Shown one piece after another: positions 6,190 through 7,621 of a DNA stretch of 7,621 bases. The notes beneath the pieces were generated by a model. The model was given only the letters and a program-made list of their open reading frames with translations, had not been told where the DNA came from and did no database searches. The DNA comes from Clostridium_AD sp051278035 (GTDB lineage: Bacteria > Bacillota > Clostridia > Clostridiales > Clostridiaceae): the NCBI RefSeq assembly GCF_051278035.1, contig NZ_JBNMNU010000191.1, forward strand, positions 1 to 7,621. The letters are read 5' to 3'. Position 1 is the first letter of the stretch; every line of letters starts with the position of its first letter. The translations under genes and the position numbers were made by a program.

Positions 6190-6782
6190 CTTTCTAACAC
6201 CTCTATAGCTCTCTTAAATAATTCTTCTTCCGTTAAATCTACAGATATTCTTATGTGGTCTTCGTTAAATTCTTTAATCTCTTTAAAAATCTTATGATTA
6301 TGCCATATACTTCTCTTCAAGTAATTTTGAATCATCAAATCTTTATCTGTCGCTCCCATGTAAAATTCTTTAGCTTCAAGCAACCTTTTTTCTAAAACTT
6401 TATCATCACAAACTAGCCATATTTTCTTTATATTCTTATCACCTAACTCTTTCACTAATCGAGGGTATAATGCCCATCCCTCAATAATAATTGGATTAGA
6501 CCAAGTACTATGTATATCAATTAAACGTTTTATTGAAGGCCACATTCTCTCATGATAATCTTCTATATCCTTAAGAAGTCCATCAATAGATTTTCTAATA
6601 TAATATTCACGATAATCATGTCCTTTCATTGGATCAACATCAATTACGGTTTGAATTACTTGTCCAATATCATCAGTAGAAATACAATTATGAAAATACT
6701 TTGAAGCTATTTTAGTAGCTAATGTTGTTTTTCCGCTCATCGGGCTTCCACCAACGAGTATCACTTTTACATTTTTATACAT
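6186..6782 (-). CDS. P-loop kinase-like protein (AAA_33 / 2-phosphoglycerate-kinase-like)
   Basis: Soluble nucleotide-binding protein of 198 aa. Walker A is GSPMSGKTT (12-20) right after a hydrophobic strand (VKVILVG). STDDIGQVIQT (35-45) matches the substrate-binding strand-helix of small-molecule kinases such as 2-phosphoglycerate kinases. IIIEGWALYP (98-107) is a Walker B-like strand, and a lid-like Arg/Lys-rich stretch (KRLLEAKEF...YLKRSIWHN) follows. This is the layout of a phosphotransferase acting on a small molecule, but the substrate is not evident; chloramphenicol-phosphotransferase or zeta-toxin-like folds are alternatives. I start at the ATG at 6782, preceded by GTGGTGAT. An upstream ATG (6866) would add 28 residues of poor protein character and lies before a good -10 box (6840-6845). 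The gene ends 33 bp before the response regulator on the same strand, so co-transcription is possible; a functional link is unproven. Confidence 0.8.
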   Translation of the reverse strand: MYKNVKVILVGGSPMSGKTTLATKIASKYFHNCISTDDIGQVIQTVIDVDPMKGHDYREYYIRKSIDGLLKDIEDYHERMWPSIKRLIDIHSTWSNPIIIEGWALYPRLVKELGDKNIKKIWLVCDDKVLEKRLLEAKEFYMGATDKDLMIQNYLKRSIWHNHKIFKEIKEFNEDHIRISVDLTEEELFKRAIEVLER

Positions 6783-6839
6783 ATGATCACCACATCCAAA
6801 TTTAGAATAAAATACGACTTCCAAACAACTCTCCAGTAA

Positions 6840-6848
6840 ATTATACCA
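6840..6848 (-). promoter_or_regulatory. extended -10 promoter of the kinase-like gene
   Basis: The minus strand reads TGGTATAAT, a perfect extended -10 (TG-N-TATAAT). No good -35 is visible at 17 bp, which extended -10 promoters tolerate. It places transcription initiation near 6833, about 50 nt before the ATG at 6782, and so argues against the longer reading frame from 6866. Confidence 0.55.
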
Positions 6849-6866
6849 TTTTATACAACGACTCAC

Positions 6867-7044
6867 TATTCTACAATTAAGAAATTTTGGTTCTACTCCT
6901 AATAATCAATCCATAATGTAACTATTGAAATTGAAAATACGAACAATGGTCTTAAAAAACTGAATAATATGGTATTTAAAAATGAAAATATTCACTATTA
7001 TAGAACTATATTAATGTATAAATATAGTTAATATGCTATCATTT
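6867..7044. other. gene-free AT-rich stretch
   Basis: No convincing gene is visible. A 9-bp inverted repeat, AACTATATT (7004-7012) and AATATAGTT (7021-7029) with an 8-nt loop, could form a hairpin downstream of the decayed gene fragment, but it has no T-run. The upstream part presumably carries the promoter region of the kinase-like gene. With the fragment at 7045-7275, this forms the roughly 580-bp gap between intact genes. Confidence 0.4.
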
Positions 7045-7275
7045 CTATAGAATTAGGTCAAAGTTGTAAAATTCTTTATCGCTATGTTTTCCTAACTTAC
7101 CTTTTTTACGACGACCAAGATTATGCTCATTATTTACGAATGAAACTTTACCATCCTTTAATTCAACTGGAATGTTAATTATTACTTTATCAAAGTATAT
7201 CTAATTTCCTCGAAATGAATTTTATATTTATGATGATGCTCCTAGATCTGAAGTCTCTAAAAATAATTCTACTGA
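7045..7275 (-). pseudogene. decayed fragment of an unknown protein gene (two frame changes)
   Basis: The longest piece is a 51-codon open stretch (7200-7048, stop TAG 7045-7047) reading IYFDKVIINIPVELKDGKVS, then FVNNEHNLGRRKKGKLGK, then a Phe/Tyr-rich end. It has protein-like composition but no start codon and an in-frame stop at 7201-7203. Immediately upstream a different frame is open (7241-7185: HHHKYKIHFEEIRYTL). Before that the first frame is open again (about 7275-7231: SVELFLETSDLGASS) until TAA at 7228-7230. Reading frame A, then B, then A gives one continuous plausible protein tail, which suggests two compensating indels in an old gene. I do not recognise the family. Chance open frames in AT-rich DNA remain possible, especially for the two shorter pieces. 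Confidence 0.45.
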
Positions 7276-7279
7276 GTAT

Positions 7280-7325
7280 ATTAATAAAAATAAAAAAATA
7301 AGAACACCAAATCTGGTATTCTTAT
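7280..7325 (-). terminator. intrinsic terminator of the acetyltransferase gene
   Basis: On the minus strand an 11-bp stem with one G-U wobble (arms 7325-7315 and 7308-7298, including GAATACC and GGTGTTC) has a 6-nt loop, AGATTT. It is followed directly by TTTTTTTATTTTTATT. It lies about 40 nt after the acetyltransferase stop codon and is a textbook Rho-independent terminator for that gene. Confidence 0.88.
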
Positions 7326-7363
7326 CCTTATCTATGTTAGTAAGAATAAATTAATTTTTTCTC

Positions 7364-7621
7364 TTAATTTTTATCGGATATAATTGCAAGCATCTGATGG
7401 TCTTTCCACTTTCCATTTATTTTTACGTTCTTCCTTGCTATACCTTCTTTACAAAAACCTGCTTTTTCTAATACTGTTATTGAACCAATATTAGTAGGCA
7501 TTACACCTGCTTCAATCCGATGCAATGATAATTCGTTAAATGCAAATCGTACTACCAACTTAATTGCCTCGGTCATATATCCCTTACCATTAAATTGTTT
7601 GTCCAGAGCATATCCAACCAT
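7364..7621 (-). CDS. GNAT N-acetyltransferase, RimJ/RimL-like (C-terminal part, cut by window edge)
   Basis: C-terminal 85 residues of an acetyl-CoA-dependent N-acetyltransferase. The visible part holds the end of the core: GYALDKQFNGKGYMTEAIK, where the Q/R-x-x-G-x-G/A acetyl-CoA pyrophosphate loop appears as QFNGKGY. Next come the helix VVRFAFNELSLHRIEAGVMPTN, then SITVLEKAGFCKEGIARKNV and KWKDHQMLAIISDK, all typical of the RimJ/RimL family (usually about 175-185 aa). The Met at the window edge is most likely internal, so half the protein lies outside. Members acetylate ribosomal-protein N-termini, aminoglycosides or other amines; the substrate cannot be told here. It is terminated by the hairpin at 7280-7325 and is not part of the two-component/ABC cluster. 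Confidence 0.88.
   Translation of the reverse strand: MVGYALDKQFNGKGYMTEAIKLVVRFAFNELSLHRIEAGVMPTNIGSITVLEKAGFCKEGIARKNVKINGKWKDHQMLAIISDKN

Noticed and set aside
6783..6866. 28-residue N-terminal extension of the kinase-like protein
   Set aside because: It begins upstream of a perfect extended -10 box and does not resemble the start of a P-loop kinase; the ATG at 6782 sits directly before the first strand.
7004..7029. 9-bp inverted repeat as a terminator
   Set aside because: The stem is almost all A/T, and there is no T-run after it on either strand.
6906..7031. 41-codon plus-strand open frame (contains VTIEIENTNNGLKKLNN)
   Set aside because: No start codon at its head, only an internal Met; AT-rich composition alone can give such a frame.

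Overview
The window looks like chromosomal (or large-plasmid) DNA of a low-GC Firmicute, most likely a Clostridium or close relative. I infer this from the strong A+T bias, AGGAGG-type ribosome binding sites, TTG start use, and the protein families: a YtrA-type GntR regulator and an OmpR/histidine-kinase pair next to an MacB/FtsX-type ABC transporter. No rRNA, tRNA, CRISPR array or intact insertion sequence is visible.

Left part (1-910). On the minus strand lies a small GntR/YtrA-family repressor. Directly after its stop codon comes the back half of an ABC-transporter ATPase that has lost its Walker A and signature parts, apparently by a deletion. The region upstream of the regulator carries a perfect inverted repeat plus one extra half-site, a likely operator. 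On the plus strand, reading away from the regulator, a short unannotated gene (749-910) encodes a 53-residue, cysteine-free peptide with a Gly-Gly motif in its middle and a NEQA repeat in its hydrophilic C-terminal half. It could be an exported signal or bacteriocin-like peptide, but no exporter or modifying enzyme is visible beside it.

Centre (1061-6866, all minus strand). Genes in transcription order are: a P-loop kinase-like protein, an OmpR-type response regulator, an intramembrane-type histidine kinase, an ABC ATPase and a large FtsX-type permease with two extracytoplasmic domains. The regulator and kinase genes are 1 nt apart, and the ATPase and permease genes overlap by 4 nt. Between the kinase and ATPase genes is a separate promoter-like region with a -10 box, no good -35 box, and 10-bp direct repeats at a 12-bp pitch where an activator would sit. 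The likely logic is that the sensor kinase detects an envelope-active compound or the transporter's state, the response regulator is phosphorylated, and the ATPase/permease pair is induced. A perfect 15-bp stem hairpin closes the unit.

Right part (6867-7621). This holds about 180 bp with nothing convincing, then a decayed unknown gene fragment readable only through two frame changes, then an intrinsic terminator, and finally the C-terminal part of a RimJ/RimL-like GNAT acetyltransferase that runs off the window edge.
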